Origin: WTGA01 sp965214055 | Lineage (GTDB): Bacteria > Pseudomonadota > Gammaproteobacteria > Arenicellales > Poriferihabitantaceae | Reading direction: 5' to 3' | Length of the DNA stretch: 64,000 nt | NCBI GenBank assembly: GCA_965214055.1 | Contig: OZ243931.1 | Coordinates: 186,001 to 250,000 of the forward strand | Shown here: positions 61,835 to 64,000 of the stretch, piece after piece | How the letters are laid out: each line of letters opens with the position of its first letter | Position numbering within the stretch: the stretch's first letter is position 1 | The notes under the pieces: generated by a model | What the model saw: the letters and a program-made list of their open reading frames with translations, nothing else | Database searches by the model: none | What the model was told of the DNA's origin: nothing | Program-made: the position numbers and the translations under genes

Positions 61835-63421
61835 TCAGTCACGGCCGTGAAATACCTCATCGTACCTGTTTTCGATGGCATTCACTTCCCTGTCGGTCAG
61901 CGCTGCGAACTCTTTGCGGCGTGCGCGCTTTGATAGCTGGCCGTTATTCTGATTCAGAAATCGAATCAGCAGGTCAACCAGTTTGTCCGGCATATCGATA
62001 TAATTTTTGACGAAGTGATTGAGCAAGTCGTACTTCGTTAGATAATCCACTTCCTCCGGCAGCGTTTTCTTCACCGTCTCTTCAATGCACTCAAAAAAGA
62101 ATTCGGCCTGCCTGGTGGCATCGAAATAACGGTACAGATCAATCGTCTCATTCAGGACTTCGACATTGCCCCTGTCCGTTGGACGCCATTCAACCAGGTC
62201 CAGCCTGGGCCGGGAGTAATGCTCCAGCACTTTCCGGTATTCATCGATCTGCTCCAGAATGACGGCAGAGACCGGAAACACCAGCCCTTTGGGCACGAAT
62301 TCCTTTTCCGCCAGAACATGATGAAACACATAGCGGTGAATACGGCCATTGCCGTCTTCAAACGGGTGAATGAAGACAAAACCAAAAGCGAGCAGTGTCG
62401 CGGCGAGGACCGCATCATACTCGCTGTCGATCAGTAGCCGGTACGCTTCCATCCACCCCGAGAGCAGGCTTTGCAAATCCTCGGCGCGCGCTGAGATATG
62501 CACGGGCATCGGCATACCGGTTGTGCGGTCGTGATTGCCAACGAAACCGCCTTCAACGCGGCATCCGGGCGAGATGAAACGACGGTCCGCAATCACCATG
62601 AATTGGAGATGCTCCAATTCGCCAACGTTCAGTGGGCGCTGCCCGGCCTCGCCAATGACCCGGCCCCATCGCTCGATGCGGTGGTGGGGTGGCGCTTCCC
62701 CTTCGATGGCGTAGGACGCCCTGGAGTCCTTGAGCAACAGAAACGCCGCAGCCCGGCTCAGCAGGTCTGCGTGCGTTTTGCCAATGTGATCCACTGCCGC
62801 CTGGGACAGGTCCATGGCGATCAGACGATCCAGTTTTTCAGTGCGCCGGATCAGCGGGCAGAACCCACGCGTGCCCGGCAGGTTGTTGCGGACACGATGG
62901 CGCCTGGAATCACGGGGCATTGCCGCATACTGCAGCTTTTCGTTGACCAGAGGTACGAAGTTTCCCTGCACCGCATCGTCAAGTTCCAAAATGACGTCAG
63001 TCAGCCATTCGTACAGGAACCATATTCGTCGGCTGTAGGCCCCGGTCGGTTCCGAACAAACCATGTCGGAAATTTCTTCAGGAGCGATGTCTTCAAACAG
63101 GACCTTGAGCACCGCCAGATCAATGCCTTCGTATTTGAGGGCAAAGACCAGATGCCCCTGCAACGTATCATCGGGCCTGTGGCGCGGGGTAAAGAGCCGC
63201 CAGCGCCCCTGTTCGTGTTTCCGGTGCCGGGTGCCAATGGCACAAAGGCGGTCGGGTAGCGGCACAACCAACGCGTGCCCTGCAATCAGTGCTGCATATC
63301 CGGCATAGGAGGCTCCCGCCTCCAACCTGGGAAACGCGTGAAAAACCGGTGTGTCCCGTGAATTCTGGTTATATTTTGCTATCAACGTGAATTTCGAAAA
63401 AAAACCACCCTCTCGCATCAT
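61835..63421 (-). CDS. Fic-domain protein (class II-like)
   Basis: The 528-residue protein has the Fic active-site motif HPFEDGNGRIHR near residue 358, which transfers AMP or other nucleotides to target proteins. An inhibitory motif SYAIEG lies upstream near residue 235, so it is of class II, in which an amino-terminal helix blocks ATP binding in the same protein. The carboxyl end has a winged-helix-like region (LLNHFVKNYIDM and KRARRKEFAAL). Its target is unknown. It converges on the cytochrome module. Confidence 0.9.
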   Translation of the reverse strand: MMREGGFFSKFTLIAKYNQNSRDTPVFHAFPRLEAGASYAGYAALIAGHALVVPLPDRLCAIGTRHRKHEQGRWRLFTPRHRPDDTLQGHLVFALKYEGIDLAVLKVLFEDIAPEEISDMVCSEPTGAYSRRIWFLYEWLTDVILELDDAVQGNFVPLVNEKLQYAAMPRDSRRHRVRNNLPGTRGFCPLIRRTEKLDRLIAMDLSQAAVDHIGKTHADLLSRAAAFLLLKDSRASYAIEGEAPPHHRIERWGRVIGEAGQRPLNVGELEHLQFMVIADRRFISPGCRVEGGFVGNHDRTTGMPMPVHISARAEDLQSLLSGWMEAYRLLIDSEYDAVLAATLLAFGFVFIHPFEDGNGRIHRYVFHHVLAEKEFVPKGLVFPVSAVILEQIDEYRKVLEHYSRPRLDLVEWRPTDRGNVEVLNETIDLYRYFDATRQAEFFFECIEETVKKTLPEEVDYLTKYDLLNHFVKNYIDMPDKLVDLLIRFLNQNNGQLSKRARRKEFAALTDREVNAIENRYDEVFHGRD

Positions 63422-63592
63422 GGCATGAAAATCTATTATCTTCCATGAAAAACAATTATTGAAAGAGATTTTCGTGAAAAATGATGTAAGATTGGCAGTA
63501 AAGGATGGTTTTTACATTGTTTCTCTCGGAGCAAGACCGAAGAACCAGCTTGTCCAAGGTTTACGAATATACAAAATACTCAGCATGATTGA

Positions 63593-63847
63593 GTCCAGGG
63601 GTCATATCTATACCTGCTTGAGAAGGAGCTACCTGAAGGCCTGCTTGTAGACAGCACCTGGCTGGAGGAAAAAGGCATCATCAGTAATCTGCGCGCCTAC
63701 TATGTCAAAAGCGGCTGGCTCGTTCATCCTGTGCGCGGTGTCTATCGACGGCTGCGGGGCAGGACTGGCAGCCAGCAATCACATCTTCATATCAGCATCA
63801 TGTGCTTTTGGTTTGACTTGTCACTGTTCGACCTGTTCAGCCACTGA
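63593..63847 (+). pseudogene. AbiEi-like antitoxin fragment
   Basis: An open frame without a start codon encodes LLEKELPEGLLVDSTWLEEKG, then AYYVKSGWLVHPVRGVYRR, which matches the amino-terminal winged-helix part of AbiEi-type antitoxins (type IV toxin-antitoxin systems). The expected amino-terminal codons are out of frame and the carboxyl part is lost. It is probably a remnant; no AbiEii-like toxin is visible inside the window. The final codons overlap the convergent partial gene. Confidence 0.5.
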
Positions 63848-64000
63848 TGGGCGGGCCCTGCCATGCAACTGTGCCTGGTTGCTGACGTAGGATAACAGAC
63901 TCGGGATGCCGGGTTCGTAACCGCCCTCCCGGGATTGCCAGACATAACCCAGGTGATAAAGTTGTCTTAGCCTTTCCCTGATATGCTGATCTGTGGTCGA
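63821..64000 (-). CDS. Partial gene running off the window end
   Basis: The last 59 codons of a minus-strand gene are present, ending at TGA 63821-63823. The tail reads IRERLRQLYHLGYVWQ, then GGYEPGIPSLLSYV, with a winged-helix-like look and an acidic end. I do not recognise the family, and the start is outside the window. Confidence 0.5.
   Translation of the reverse strand, partial: STTDQHIRERLRQLYHLGYVWQSREGGYEPGIPSLLSYVSNQAQLHGRARPSVAEQVEQ

Overview
The window reads as chromosomal DNA of a gammaproteobacterium, probably marine. The gene orders dapB-carA-carB-greA, nrdR-ribD-ribE-ribBA-ribH-nusB-pgpA and yajC-secD-secF are typical of that class, and hflD and a long FadE-type acyl-CoA dehydrogenase point the same way. 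A marine, osmolyte-using lifestyle is suggested by a DMSP lyase of the DddP type, an AcuI-type acryloyl-CoA reductase, a second DddP-like protein, a trimethylamine-methyltransferase (MttB) family protein, a copper amine oxidase and an enolase-superfamily racemase resembling hydroxyproline-betaine epimerases. I cannot name the genus from this sequence.

Layout. 1-13.5 kb is metabolic: a DUF6314-like protein, DddP-like M24 protein, ChaC, CinA, a decayed Xre/RES toxin-antitoxin pair (4.0-4.8 kb), an amine-oxidation cluster on the minus strand (class IV aminotransferase, copper amine oxidase, MttB), a DMT exporter, a class V aminotransferase, a Rieske ferredoxin and a class II aldolase. 13.8-20.8 kb holds icd, a TVP38/TMEM64 membrane protein coupled to a MerA-like flavoprotein, then dddP and acuI. 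20.8-29.8 kb is the HNH / pgpA / nusB / riboflavin / nrdR / secFD-yajC block. 29.9-37.8 kb has acyl-CoA synthetase, fadE, hflD, an S9 peptidase and a DUF192 protein; 38.4-39.8 kb has a D-2-hydroxyacid dehydrogenase.

40.2-49.4 kb is an accessory island: a McrBC type IV restriction pair, two separated RhuM-like fragments that abut two different mcrC 3' ends, an Xre regulator with a palindromic operator over its start codon, an unrecognised partner gene, an excisionase-like fragment, a DUF4143 ATPase, and a racemase/alcohol dehydrogenase cassette with an aldehyde-dehydrogenase tail. 49.5-57.2 kb returns to housekeeping genes (EamA transporter, greA, carBA, dapB, SDR).

57.5-64 kb is a second accessory island. 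A FitAB/VapBC toxin-antitoxin pair precedes a three-gene module: a GPP34 domain fused to a five-helix membrane domain with two HX13H motifs (interrupted by one in-frame amber codon), a membrane-anchored cytochrome c with eleven heme-binding motifs, and a secreted DUF3365 heme protein. This looks like a transmembrane electron conduit tied to a lipid-binding GPP34 domain, and is the best candidate here for an undescribed system. A convergent Fic protein and an AbiEi-like fragment follow.
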